Below, one piece after another: positions 1 to 8,854 of a DNA stretch of 64,000 bases (the stretch's first letter is position 1; each line of letters starts with the position of its first letter). A model generated the notes under the pieces. That model saw nothing but the letters and a program-made list of their open reading frames with translations, was not told the origin of the DNA and did no database searches. Source of the DNA: Pseudoduganella danionis (GTDB lineage Bacteria > Pseudomonadota > Gammaproteobacteria > Burkholderiales > Burkholderiaceae_D); assembly GCF_009720775.1 (NCBI RefSeq), contig NZ_WNKW01000004.1, forward strand, positions 186,001-250,000, in the 5' to 3' direction. The position numbers and the translations under genes are program-made.

Positions 1-4
1 AGGC

Positions 5-610
5 TTAAGGCGCGTGCAGAATATTCCTGAAAGTCAGGTTGATGCGCTCGCCGCAGGGCCGGGTCTGCTTGTTGATGCCATGCTGCCAGTGCTGTTGCAA
101 GGTACCGGCCATCAGCAGCAAAGCACCGTCGCCGAGGTCGATTTTGACGGTCTGGCCAGTGTGGCGGTGCTTGAGGATGAAGGTACGGGCCGCGCCAAAA
201 CTCAGCGACGCGATGGCCGGTTGCGGCCCCAGTTTCGGCTCGTCATCGGCATGGAAGCCCATGCTGTCGCGTTCATTGCGGTAATAGTTCAGCAGCACGC
301 TGTTGAACTGCCGCCCCGTGGCCTGCTCGACGGCCTGTTTCAGTTGCCGTTGCAAAGGCGTGAAAGGCAGCGGGTGGAAAGTCTTGCCCGAATAGCGGTA
401 GCTGGCCTCACCATGCCAAGCCATCAGACGCGGCTGCAGATGCAGCTTGCCCCATACCTGGATATGCTCGGCGCGCCACGCGGTTTCCTCGCGCAGGCGC
501 TGCATGGCCTGCTCGGGCGTGATGGCCAGCGGCAGGCGCGGCGTGAACCACAGTTCGCCATCGGCAATGGGAAGCTGGCGCAAGCTGGTATCGTCGGCAA
601 ATAAGTCCAT
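5..610 (-). CDS. alkB: AlkB-type alpha-ketoglutarate-dependent dioxygenase
   Basis: Fe(II)/2-oxoglutarate dioxygenase of the AlkB superfamily (201 aa), which oxidatively demethylates alkylated bases. The metal triad is visible: His120 and Asp122 in 'GFHADDE' and the distal His177 in 'HWQHGI'. Two arginines six residues apart (Arg189 and Arg195 in 'RINLTFR') match the 2-oxoglutarate and substrate arginines of E. coli AlkB. The substrate-lid motif 'LLNYYRNERD' precedes the triad. It is monocistronic here; its start is about 110 bp from the terminator of the next minus-strand gene. Length is in the usual AlkB range (about 200-220 aa). Family assignment is firm; the preferred lesion cannot be read from sequence. 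Confidence 0.93.
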   Translation of the reverse strand: MDLFADDTSLRQLPIADGELWFTPRLPLAITPEQAMQRLREETAWRAEHIQVWGKLHLQPRLMAWHGEASYRYSGKTFHPLPFTPLQRQLKQAVEQATGRQFNSVLLNYYRNERDSMGFHADDEPKLGPQPAIASLSFGAARTFILKHRHTGQTVKIDLGDGALLLMAGTLQQHWQHGINKQTRPCGERINLTFRNILHAP

Positions 611-663
611 GAGCGTGATGATAGCCGTTCAGAGCCCGGGCCACGCAAGCATACACGCCAGCA

Positions 664-696
664 GAAAAAAATACGGCGAGCCAGAACGGCTCGCCG
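664..696 (-). terminator. Rho-independent terminator of the 723-1085 gene
   Basis: A 9-bp perfect stem (674-682 with 688-696) with a 5-base loop, followed in minus-strand direction by a run of A on the plus strand (664-671), i.e. a U tract in the transcript. It lies just past the stop of the hypothetical gene at 723-1085. Confidence 0.8.
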
Positions 697-722
697 CAAT
701 ACATGTGAGATGCTGACGTAAC

Positions 723-1085
723 TTAGGCGTAGGCTTCTGCCAGGCTCATCACGCGTGGCGTGATGGTGATGCCGATGCCGCTAAACAGCGCGGTAATGGC
801 CGCCATATTGGCTTCCATTTCTTCCGCTTTCCAACCCTGGAACAGGTCGGTGCCATCTTTCTGGAAATGCAGATCCAGCACCTTGCCGCGATCCTTGTGG
901 GTGTAGCCGCCGCTATAGGTATTCTTGAAGCCCATGGCTGCCAGCGCTGCCAGCACTTCGGCCGGCGGATTATCCGGGTCGGTTGCCATAAACACGCCGA
1001 AGGTCTTGCCTGGGGGTTTGGCAGCGATATCCACGTCATAAATTCCAGGCGCTTTTGTCACGGTGGTACTTTTCAGAAATAACAT
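723..1085 (-). CDS. Hypothetical protein, 120 aa
   Basis: Not recognised. A 120-residue soluble protein with no signal peptide or membrane segment, beginning 'MLFLKSTTVTKAPGIYDVDI'. The middle part ('AALAAMGFKNTYSGGYTHKD') and the codon use look like an ordinary host gene. It has its own terminator downstream and 244 bp of AT-richer intergenic sequence upstream, so it is probably a monocistronic gene with its own promoter. No catalytic motif is evident and I assign no function. Confidence 0.75.
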   Translation of the reverse strand: MLFLKSTTVTKAPGIYDVDIAAKPPGKTFGVFMATDPDNPPAEVLAALAAMGFKNTYSGGYTHKDRGKVLDLHFQKDGTDLFQGWKAEEMEANMAAITALFSGIGITITPRVMSLAEAYA

Positions 1086-1329
1086 GATCTAACCCCTATC
1101 CTCGGCGCGCCGGCTCAAATATTGATTCTGTAAGAAAACATTCCAAGAGACAAGCTTATTGCTAATTACTGGATTTGTCGACTAATCCGGCCACTTATTT
1201 GTGAATTCGTACCAATAAAACTGCAAAGTTGTCAGCTAATCTTGTCCGGGACAGTGCGCATCTCAATCAGAAATATACCCGCTCAGTACTGATTTGCAAG
1301 AAGATCAGGCTGGCAGTGGTATAGAGGCA

Positions 1330-2166
1330 TCACTCGCCGCCTACTGCGGCCTTTTTACGCAGTGCCAGTGCCGTGGTCGGCGCGATCAAAGCCTGATACA
1401 GATCACCACTGGGCCCATCCCATGCACTGACCGCCTGGAATTGACGCTCGACAGTTGCCATATCCCCCCTTGCGATCGGCCCGCTCAACGCTGTGGCCGC
1501 GCCAAGCCGGAATACATTCGCCATCGATTCGCTGGCCAGCGGCTGCACTAGCTGGCGCGCCACTGCTTCCGGTATGCCGGCCGCCTGATAAGCCCGCAGC
1601 GCTGCATCGAGCACTGTCACCAGATAATTACTCGCAAACACGGCAGCAGCGTGATACACGGTCTTGGCTGCCGCATCGATAGGCACAGGCTGGGCGCCTA
1701 TCGCTTGCAGCGCCGGCGTGAGTACGGCCAGCGCTGCGACATCGCCCTCCAGGCCGCAATAGGTGCCGGCAAAAGCTTGCGCCACGGCCTGCGGGTCGGC
1801 AAAGCTGCGGATCGGGTGGACGCTGGCAACCGCACCACCGGCCGCGCGCACGGCCTGCAGGCGGTCCGAGGCCAGCGCGCCGCTGCAATGGAATACCACG
1901 CTGCCGGCCAGCGGCACGGCCTGCGCCAGCGCCTCACTGGCTGGCACGATCTGGTCATCGCCGACGGCCAGTATGAACACCCGGGCTGGGGCCAGCGCTG
2001 CGTAGGCGTCTATCGCGCTGCCGCTACCGATAAATTCCACCGCCTGTGCGGCCGATGCGGCCGAGCGGGTCAGCACCTGCTGCAACTGCCAGCCGGCCTG
2101 CGCTACCAGCAGCCGGCCCAGCACGCGGCCCACGTGGCCCGCACCTATCAGAGTAAAGGTCGTCAT
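1330..2166 (-). CDS. Rossmann-fold DUF2520 oxidoreductase-like protein
   Basis: 278 aa. The N-terminus carries a dinucleotide-binding Gly motif ('LIGAGHVGRVLG', residues about 6-17). It is followed by a Rossmann domain like that of pyrroline-5-carboxylate reductase and F420-type oxidoreductases, and a helical C-terminal domain (from about residue 150) with 'HAAAVFASNYLVTV', typical of the Rossmann-like/DUF2520 pair. The family is widespread in proteobacteria, but its reaction is generally unknown. The stop codon of the next upstream gene (MgtC) lies 21 bp before its start, so the two may be co-transcribed. NAD(P) binding is inferred from the motif. Confidence 0.85.
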   Translation of the reverse strand: MTTFTLIGAGHVGRVLGRLLVAQAGWQLQQVLTRSAASAAQAVEFIGSGSAIDAYAALAPARVFILAVGDDQIVPASEALAQAVPLAGSVVFHCSGALASDRLQAVRAAGGAVASVHPIRSFADPQAVAQAFAGTYCGLEGDVAALAVLTPALQAIGAQPVPIDAAAKTVYHAAAVFASNYLVTVLDAALRAYQAAGIPEAVARQLVQPLASESMANVFRLGAATALSGPIARGDMATVERQFQAVSAWDGPSGDLYQALIAPTTALALRKKAAVGGE

Positions 2167-2186
2167 GACTGCGCTACGGTACCGCT

Positions 2187-2933
2187 CTAGTTACGGGCGT
2201 GCGACAACTGGAAGCTATCGATCCCTTCAAATACGGCCAGTTCCGCCGACAGCGTGGCCAGCGGTGCGCCACTGCGCTTGCTCAGGGCTATCGCCACAAA
2301 GCGCCATTCCTGCGTACCGCTATCGCCGCTGATCATCAGCGAACCGCCAGCAATTTCATAGCCGCGCTGCAGTGCCATGGCACGCAGCGCTTTCTCCTGC
2401 GGCATAAAGCCCTGCTTGAAGCGCATGGTGATGGCAATCGCATGGCGTGACGGCAGCCAGGCTTCCACCTTGGTCAGGAAGATCATCGCGCCTGCGCACA
2501 GCATGGCCAGCCCCATGGCACCGAGATAAAAGCCTATGCCCACCATCACGCCGATTACGGACGAGGCCCAGATCGATGCGGCCGTGGTCAGGCCGCTGAT
2601 GTTGAAACCTTCGCGCATGATCACGCCCGCACCGAGGAAGCCGATGCCGGTGACGATGCCCTGCACGATACGGGTAGGGTCGGACACGGCCACCGTGGCC
2701 GTGCCGTGGCCGCCGAACCAGTCGGCCGGATAGCCGCCGATCACGGTCAGTGCGGCCGAGGCCATGCACACCAGCCCATAGGTACGCATACCGGCCGCGC
2801 GGCCATGGTAGGAGCGCTCGTAGCCGACCAGCAGCCCCAGTAGCAGGGCGCCGATCAGATTCATCAGAATCACCGCATTGGTGGCCAGCTCCTTGTGCGA
2901 CCAGTAGGCAAACAGCATATCGATGGAGGGCAT
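2187..2933 (-). CDS. MgtC/SapB family membrane protein
   Basis: 248 aa. The N-terminal about 150 residues form four or five hydrophobic helices with the MgtC signatures 'GYERSYHGRAAGMRTYGL' and 'GIGFLGAGVIMREG'. A soluble C-terminal part follows (from about residue 160), resembling the ACT-like tail of longer MgtC proteins. Family members associate with the inner membrane and, in pathogens, modulate F-type ATP synthase and growth at low magnesium; in environmental bacteria the role is open. It lies 21 bp upstream of the DUF2520 gene on the same strand. Confidence 0.9.
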   Translation of the reverse strand: MPSIDMLFAYWSHKELATNAVILMNLIGALLLGLLVGYERSYHGRAAGMRTYGLVCMASAALTVIGGYPADWFGGHGTATVAVSDPTRIVQGIVTGIGFLGAGVIMREGFNISGLTTAASIWASSVIGVMVGIGFYLGAMGLAMLCAGAMIFLTKVEAWLPSRHAIAITMRFKQGFMPQEKALRAMALQRGYEIAGGSLMISGDSGTQEWRFVAIALSKRSGAPLATLSAELAVFEGIDSFQLSHARN

Positions 2934-2954
2934 GGGTGCGACCTTTCTGTGCGC

Positions 2955-3212
2955 TTAAGGCGCTTTTTTGACTAATTGTTTTTCGAAGGCGACGTCGAGT
3001 TTGCTGACCCGTTTGGGCGCAGCCGGGGCAATGCCGTTCACAAAGGCGACGAAATCGTCGAGTTCCAGCGGTGCACACAGCGGCGGTTCGCCTGCGCCCT
3101 CGCTGAGGAAGTAATGGCCGCTGCCGGTGCGCGACATGGAATAGCGGTTATTGCCGCTGCGTTTTTTCAGGCGGTCCACGGCTGCCGTGGCGCGCGTGGC
3201 GCGGCCGCTCAT
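2955..3212 (-). CDS. Small hypothetical protein, 85 aa
   Basis: Unrecognised 85-residue basic protein starting 'MSGRATRATAAVDRLKKRSG'. I chose the ATG at 3212 because it overlaps the TGA of the upstream aminopeptidase gene in an ATGA (3209-3212), a typical translational-coupling junction; the open frame extends a little further upstream (to 3239). It contains a short acidic stretch 'APLELDDFVAFVNGI' and a Lys-rich C-terminus. The coupling suggests co-expression with the peptidase, but no function can be inferred. Confidence 0.7.
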   Translation of the reverse strand: MSGRATRATAAVDRLKKRSGNNRYSMSRTGSGHYFLSEGAGEPPLCAPLELDDFVAFVNGIAPAAPKRVSKLDVAFEKQLVKKAP

Positions 3213-5023
3213 ACGGCCTCCGTGCGCAGTTGCAGCCATGCCAGCGCAGGGCCGGACAGCAGCGGCGCCAGACGGGCGCGCACCGTGGCGTGGTAGTTAT
3301 TCAGCCACGCGCGCTCATCCTCGCGCAGCAGTGCCAGTTCCACACAGCGCGTATCGATAGGACATAGGGTCAGCGTCTCGAATTCGAGGAAGTCGCCGAA
3401 CTCGGTCTGGCCGGCAGGCCGGTTATGCACCAGATTCTCTATCCGTATGCCCCACTGGCCGGTGCGGTACAGACCCGGTTCGATCGAAGTGATCATGCCC
3501 GCTTCCATGGCCGTATGCGGTTCCGGCATGGCCGATGGCGAAATCGACTGCGGTCCTTCGTGCACATTGAGGAAGTAGCCCACGCCGTGACCCGTGCCGT
3601 GGCCGAAGTCCAGACCGGCGGCCCACAGCGGTGCACGGGCGATCGCATCGAGCATGGGCGACTTGCAGCCACGCGGGAAGCGCGTGGCCGACAATGCCAT
3701 CATGCCTTTCAGCACCAGCGTGAAATCGCGCTGCTGCTCGGCCGTTATCGCCCCCACCGGCACCACGCGCGTGATGTCGGTGGTCCCGCCCAGATACTGG
3801 CCACCCGAATCGATCAGCAGCAGGCCGTCACCTTCGATCACCGCATGGTGCTCAGGCGTGGCGCGGTAATGCATGCTGGCGCCGTTGGCGCGGAAACCGG
3901 CTATGGTAGAGAAACTGGGGCTGATGAAGCCGGGACGGCGCGCGCGCGCAGCCGTGATTTCACGGTCGATATCGAGTTCCGTCAGCGGCACACGGGCGCT
4001 ATCGGCCAGCGTCTGTTCCAGCCAGCAGAAGAATTCGCACAGCGCAGCACCATCCTGTTCCATGGCAGCGCGCACATGCACCAGATCCGCTTCGCTCTTG
4101 CGCGACTTGGCGAAGATGGCGGGGTTGATGGCATCGATCACGTGTACGCGGGCCGGTATCCACTGGCGCGTGCCATAACTGATGCGGCGCGGATCGATCA
4201 GCAGCGTGCTATCGGCCGGCAGTTGGTCGAGCCGCGCGGCCAGCGTATCGTAGGCCACCACTTTGACGCCGTCGGCTGCCAGCGCAGCATTCAGGGCCGC
4301 GTCGATCTTGCCGGCCGTGACAAACAGCGTGGCCTGCTCCGGTTCGATCAGGGCATGGGCAAGGAATACAGGGTTGTACGAGATATCGCTGCCGCGCAGG
4401 TTGAACAGATAGGCGATATCGTCGAGCGCGGAAATCAGGTGCAGGCGTGCGCCCAGTTGCTGCATGGCCGCGCGTACCTGCGCCAGCTTGTCGGCACGGC
4501 TTTGCGTGGCATACGGCGGCAGGTGCTCGAACACAGGCGCCAGCGGCATGGCAGGACGGTCCTGCCACACTTGCTGAAGCAGATCGAGCTCGGTACGCAA
4601 CGTCACATCCTTGGCCTGCAGCGCCAGTGCCAACTGGCGGCCGATGGCCAGCCCCAGCACATTGCCATCCACCGCCACCGTCTGGCCGGGCTGCATGGTG
4701 GCGGCCAGCCAGTCCACATACTGCACGCTGGCGCCCGAGGTCAGCTTCATCAGGCTGATGCCGGTACCGGCCAGTTGCTGCTCGGCCTGAGTCCAGTAGC
4801 GCGCATCGGTCCAGATGCCGGCAAACTGCGGCGTGACGATCAGGGTGCCGACCGAGCCGGTAAAACCGGACAGCCATTCGCGCCCCTGCCAGCGGCTGGG
4901 CAGATATTCGGACAGGTGGGGATCGGCAGAAGGAACCATCAGCGCATCGATCTGCTGCTGATGCATGGCCTCGCGCAAGCGCGCGATGCGCTCGACGATG
5001 GTAGCGGTATGAGTTGTAGGCAT
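3209..5023 (-). CDS. Xaa-Pro aminopeptidase, long form (M24B)
   Basis: 604 aa. This is the eukaryotic-like long aminopeptidase P (about 600 aa) rather than the 440-aa E. coli PepP. It has two creatinase-type N-terminal domains and a C-terminal pita-bread domain. Metal-binding motifs are visible in order: 'LLIDSGGQY' with 'GTTDITR' (two Asp), 'FGHGTGHGVG' (His), and 'TSIEPGLY' and 'FLEFETLT' (two Glu). The enzyme removes N-terminal residues preceding proline. The start 'MPTTHTATIVERIARL' was chosen because conserved sequence begins there; upstream in-frame codons are low-complexity. Its stop overlaps the start of the 85-aa gene (ATGA). Confidence 0.92.
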   Translation of the reverse strand: MPTTHTATIVERIARLREAMHQQQIDALMVPSADPHLSEYLPSRWQGREWLSGFTGSVGTLIVTPQFAGIWTDARYWTQAEQQLAGTGISLMKLTSGASVQYVDWLAATMQPGQTVAVDGNVLGLAIGRQLALALQAKDVTLRTELDLLQQVWQDRPAMPLAPVFEHLPPYATQSRADKLAQVRAAMQQLGARLHLISALDDIAYLFNLRGSDISYNPVFLAHALIEPEQATLFVTAGKIDAALNAALAADGVKVVAYDTLAARLDQLPADSTLLIDPRRISYGTRQWIPARVHVIDAINPAIFAKSRKSEADLVHVRAAMEQDGAALCEFFCWLEQTLADSARVPLTELDIDREITAARARRPGFISPSFSTIAGFRANGASMHYRATPEHHAVIEGDGLLLIDSGGQYLGGTTDITRVVPVGAITAEQQRDFTLVLKGMMALSATRFPRGCKSPMLDAIARAPLWAAGLDFGHGTGHGVGYFLNVHEGPQSISPSAMPEPHTAMEAGMITSIEPGLYRTGQWGIRIENLVHNRPAGQTEFGDFLEFETLTLCPIDTRCVELALLREDERAWLNNYHATVRARLAPLLSGPALAWLQLRTEAV

Positions 5024-5161
5024 GGGTGTTTCGTTATCCGGTGCGCCGCCAGTGCGGCCTTGCTGTCTGCAATCATACCGCGATTGCCCGCCGCTGCGGC
5101 AGCCAGACTGCGGCGGCGCACGCCACGCGCGCCCGGGCATGCTGACTAAAACGCTGCTGCG

Positions 5162-5881
5162 CTAGCGTGTCGCCGCGCTGCTGTCGGCCTGATAGCGGCG
5201 CAGCCCTTCCAGATCGAGGATGCAGATGCCGCCGTAATCGAGCCGCAGCAGGCCCTGTTTTTCCAGCAGTTGCAGCGCCTGATTGGCGCGCTGGCGCGAC
5301 GCGCCCGACAGCAGGCCCAGCTCTTCCTGCGAGATCTGGATCAGCTTATCGGGCCCCGGATCCAGTCCCGGAAACAGATGGGAATTGAACATGGAACCGA
5401 GGCAGCGCGCCACGCGCGTATCGGGATCGAGCAGGCGGTCGTTTTCCACCATGCCAATAAATTGACCCAGACGCTCATTCAACTGCATCAGCAAAAAGCG
5501 CGTGAACGGCAAACTTGATTCCAGCAGCCAATGAAAAGTGTCTATGGGCATGCGCAAGATGCGGCTATCGCGCAACGCGATGGCATCGTATTTGAGAATT
5601 TCGCGTTTTAACAACGATCCTTCGCCAAACCAGCCACCGGGCGGCACACCGGAAAAGGTCACGCTTTTGCCATTCGCCGAGAAGTTGGTCATCTTCACCA
5701 TGCCGTCCATGATGCCCAGCCAGTTCTCCACCCTCTCGCCTTTGCGGCACACGTAGCCGCCTTTAGGCACAAAGGTTTCAAAGGTATCCGCTTCCACCCG
5801 CGCCATCTGTTCAGGCGTGAGCTGCTGCGCCCAGATGGCACTGCGCAAGGCTTGCTGCATGGATATACGCGGTTCGGTCAT
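5162..5881 (-). CDS. Crp/Fnr family transcriptional regulator
   Basis: 239 aa. An N-terminal cyclic-nucleotide-binding beta-roll (residues about 30-130; 'FVPKGGYVCRKGE', 'GGWFGEGSLLKRE') is followed by a dimer helix and a C-terminal winged HTH ('ISQEELGLLSGASRQRANQ'). No Fnr-type N-terminal cysteine cluster is present, so it is not an Fe-S oxygen sensor. The start 'MTEPRISMQ' at 5881 gives the usual family length; an upstream ATG at 5929 is possible. It is divergent from the acyl-CoA synthetase/LIV operon starting at 6044, so that operon is a candidate target. Confidence 0.87.
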   Translation of the reverse strand: MTEPRISMQQALRSAIWAQQLTPEQMARVEADTFETFVPKGGYVCRKGERVENWLGIMDGMVKMTNFSANGKSVTFSGVPPGGWFGEGSLLKREILKYDAIALRDSRILRMPIDTFHWLLESSLPFTRFLLMQLNERLGQFIGMVENDRLLDPDTRVARCLGSMFNSHLFPGLDPGPDKLIQISQEELGLLSGASRQRANQALQLLEKQGLLRLDYGGICILDLEGLRRYQADSSAATR

Positions 5882-6043
5882 TGCTGCTTTGCACCATGAA
5901 AAGTCGGCCAATTGTCGTCGAAATGACATCTTCAGGCCCGTCATCAGGCTACTATCATCACACAAAAAGGCTGAGGCACAAAAAAAGGCGGCATGACCGC
6001 CCTGCCCGTTTGCCATACAAGCACATCGCAACAGGAGACACTG

Positions 6044-7987
6044 GTGCAAGCACAGAACACGACTTTTCCGCGCTGGCTGCAAACCCATGCGCAGACCCGG
6101 CCCACCCGCCCCGCATTTCGCGAGAAATATCTGGGCATCTGGCAAAGCTGGAACTGGGCACAGGTGCAGGACGAAGTCCGCGCACTCGCCTGCGGGCTGG
6201 CCGCCATCGGCTTCCAGCGCGGCATGAATCTGGCCATCATCGGCGACAACCGCCCGCGCCTGTACTGGTCCATGCTGGCCGCGCAATGTCTGGGCGGCGT
6301 GCCCGTGCCGCTATATCAGGACGCGCCAGCCGCCGACATGGCCTATGTGCTGGAAAACGCGGAAATCCATTACGCCATCGTGGAAGATCAGGAGCAGGTC
6401 GACAAGCTGCTGGAACTGAAAAGCGTGTATCCGCACATCGCCCACATCGCTTACGACGATGAACGCGGCATGCGCCATTACCGCCAGCCGGAGCTGACTT
6501 CCTTTGCGGCCTTGCAGGCACTGGGGCGCGAGTGGGACCGCCAGCATCCGGGCGCCTTCGACGCCGCCGTACAGGCAGGCAAAGGCAGCGACAACGCCAT
6601 CATCCTGTACACCTCGGGCACCACCGGCAAACCCAAAGGCGTGTGCCAGACCCACGCTGCGCTGATTGCGGCCGGCACGGGTGGCGTAGGCTTCGAAAAG
6701 CTCACCGATCAGGAAGACATCCTGTCCTATCTGCCGATGGCGTGGGTGGGCGACTGCCTGTTCTCATTCGCGCAGGCCATGACAGCCGGCTTCACCGTCA
6801 ACTGCCCCGAATCGGGCGATACAGTGATGACGGACATGCGCGAAATCGGCCCCACCTACTACTTTGCACCGCCGCGCGTATTCGAAAACATGCTGACCAC
6901 GGTGATGATACGGATGGAAGACGCCGGTGCCATCAAGCGCCAGCTATTCCACCGCTTCATGGCCGTGGCGCGCCGCGTCGGTGCCGACATCCTCGACGGC
7001 AAACCGGTGGCGTTCGGCGACCGCATGGCGTATGCGCTAGGTCAGGTCCTCGTGTATGGCCCGCTAAAAAACGTGCTGGGACTGTCGCGCGTACGCGTCG
7101 CCTACACGGCCGGTGCTGCCATCGGCCCCGACCTGTTCCGCTTCTACCGTTCTATCGGCGTCAACCTCAAGCAGTTCTACGGCTCTACCGAAACCTGCGC
7201 CTACATCTGCCTGCAGCCCGATGGCCACATCAAGTTCGACAGCGTGGGCCTGCCCGCGCCGGGTGTGGAAGTGAAACTGGCCGATAACGGCGAAGTGCTG
7301 GTCAAGTCGCCCACGCTGATGTACTGCTACTTCAAGCGCCCTGACGCAACGGCCGAAGCGATCGACGCCAATGGCTACTTCCATACCGGCGATGCCGGCC
7401 TGTTCGACAGCGAAGGCCATCTGAAGATCATCGACCGCGCAGCCGATGTGGGCAAGATGAACAGCGGCGCCATGTTCGCGCCCAACTACATCGAGAACAA
7501 GCTCAAGTTCTTCCCCTTCATCAAGGAAGCGGTGGCCTTCGGCGACCAGCGCGATCAGGTCTGCGCCTTCATCAACATCGACATGGAAGCCGTGGGCAAC
7601 TGGGCCGAGCGGCGCAGCATTGCCTATTCCGGCTATACCGATCTGGCTGCGCACCCGCAGGTATATGGCCTGATTCGCGACTGCATCGAACAGGTGAATG
7701 CCGATCTGGCGGCCGAGCCTATGATGGGCGACACCCAGATCCACCGCTATCTGGTGCTGCACAAGGAACTCGATCCCGACGACGATGAACTGACCCGCAC
7801 GCGCAAAGTGCGGCGCAAATTCATCGCCGAAAAATATGCCGTGCTGATCGCCGCGCTGTATGAAGGCAAGGCATCGCAATACATCGAGACGCAGGTGAAA
7901 TTCGAAGACGGCCGCACCGGCATGGTGGCCGCCGATCTGAAAATCGACGCCTGCAAAACCTATCCGGCCGTGCAGGCTGCAGCCTGA
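6044..7987 (+). CDS. Long-chain acyl-CoA synthetase (AMP-binding, FadD/FACL-like)
   Basis: 647 aa. The AMP-binding P-loop 'YTSGTTGKPKG' is near residue 190, followed by 'YGSTETCA' and the adenylation motif 'YFHTGDAG'. Such enzymes make acyl-CoA from a carboxylate, ATP and CoA. I chose the GTG at 6044 because an AGGAG (6033-6037) precedes it at proper spacing and homologous sequence starts near 'FPRWLQTHAQTRP'; an ATG at 5993 lacks this. It is the first gene of a co-directional unit leading into a LIV-type ABC importer and ending with a second CoA ligase, suggesting uptake and activation of one acid substrate. The chain length or ring specificity is unknown. Confidence 0.88.
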   Translation: MQAQNTTFPRWLQTHAQTRPTRPAFREKYLGIWQSWNWAQVQDEVRALACGLAAIGFQRGMNLAIIGDNRPRLYWSMLAAQCLGGVPVPLYQDAPAADMAYVLENAEIHYAIVEDQEQVDKLLELKSVYPHIAHIAYDDERGMRHYRQPELTSFAALQALGREWDRQHPGAFDAAVQAGKGSDNAIILYTSGTTGKPKGVCQTHAALIAAGTGGVGFEKLTDQEDILSYLPMAWVGDCLFSFAQAMTAGFTVNCPESGDTVMTDMREIGPTYYFAPPRVFENMLTTVMIRMEDAGAIKRQLFHRFMAVARRVGADILDGKPVAFGDRMAYALGQVLVYGPLKNVLGLSRVRVAYTAGAAIGPDLFRFYRSIGVNLKQFYGSTETCAYICLQPDGHIKFDSVGLPAPGVEVKLADNGEVLVKSPTLMYCYFKRPDATAEAIDANGYFHTGDAGLFDSEGHLKIIDRAADVGKMNSGAMFAPNYIENKLKFFPFIKEAVAFGDQRDQVCAFINIDMEAVGNWAERRSIAYSGYTDLAAHPQVYGLIRDCIEQVNADLAAEPMMGDTQIHRYLVLHKELDPDDDELTRTRKVRRKFIAEKYAVLIAALYEGKASQYIETQVKFEDGRTGMVAADLKIDACKTYPAVQAAA

Positions 7988-8017
7988 GCGCCAGCGCGCA
8001 TGACCAAGGAAGCCATC

Positions 8018-8854
8018 ATGCTGATGAATGAACCTGAAACCCGCTTCGAGGCGGCACCGGCAAACGACAGCGGCGGCCGCAAGATCGGCCCCGTGATTCT
8101 CGACATGCAGAATATCTCGCTGTCGTTCGGCGGCGTACGTGCGCTGACCGATATTTCCTTCAATGTGAAGCAGCACGAAATCCGCGCCATCATCGGCCCT
8201 AACGGCGCCGGTAAAAGCTCGATGCTGAACGTGATCAACGGCGTGTACCGCCCGCAGCAGGGCGAGATCATCTACCGCGGCCAGCACCGCAAGAATATGG
8301 ACTGCTACGCGGCCGCCAAATCCGGCATCGCCCGTACCTTCCAGAATATCGCCCTGTTCAAGGGCATGACGGTACTCGACAACATCATGACGGGCCGTAA
8401 CCTCAAGATGAAATCGAACTTCCTCATGCAGGCGCTGTACTGGGGCCCGGCACGGCGCGAAGAAATCGAACACCGCGTGAAGGCCGAAGAAATCATCGAC
8501 TTCCTCGAAATTCAGGCCATCCGCAAAACCCCCGTCGGCCGCCTGCCTTACGGCCTGCAGAAGCGCGTGGAACTGGGCCGCGCACTGGCGGCCGAACCGG
8601 AAATCCTGCTGCTCGACGAACCCATGGCCGGCATGAACGTGGAAGAAAAGCAGGACATGTGCCGCTTCATCCTCGATGTGAACGACCAGTTCGGCACCAC
8701 CATCGTGCTGATCGAACATGACATGGGCGTAGTGATGGATATCTCCGACCGCGTGGTGGTGCTCGACTACGGCAAGAAGATCGGTGACGGCACGCCAGAC
8801 GAAGTGCGCACCAATCAGGACGTGATCAATGCTTACCTCGGGGTGGCCGAATGA
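8018..8854 (+). CDS. LIV-type ABC transporter ATP-binding protein (LivG-like)
   Basis: 278 aa from the ATG at 8018, which has AAGGA 7 bases upstream; an ATG at 8000 is also in frame. The Walker A 'GPNGAGKSS' is near residue 61, the signature region reads 'LPYGLQKRVELGRAL' and the Walker B 'ILLLDEPMAGM'. A distinctive extension precedes the ABC domain. The stop overlaps the permease start as ATGA at 8851-8854. This is one of two ATPases of a complete importer (with the one at 12171) whose substrate is suggested by flanking CoA ligases to be an aromatic or aliphatic acid rather than leucine. Confidence 0.93.
   Translation: MLMNEPETRFEAAPANDSGGRKIGPVILDMQNISLSFGGVRALTDISFNVKQHEIRAIIGPNGAGKSSMLNVINGVYRPQQGEIIYRGQHRKNMDCYAAAKSGIARTFQNIALFKGMTVLDNIMTGRNLKMKSNFLMQALYWGPARREEIEHRVKAEEIIDFLEIQAIRKTPVGRLPYGLQKRVELGRALAAEPEILLLDEPMAGMNVEEKQDMCRFILDVNDQFGTTIVLIEHDMGVVMDISDRVVVLDYGKKIGDGTPDEVRTNQDVINAYLGVAE

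Noticed and set aside
3425..5149. Open frame of 574 codons on the plus strand
   Set aside because: It is antisense to the aminopeptidase gene, has no family resemblance and arises from high-GC codon bias.
7064..8719. Open frame of 551 codons on the minus strand
   Set aside because: It runs across two well-supported plus-strand genes (acyl-CoA synthetase and ABC ATPase); composition is that of an antisense shadow.
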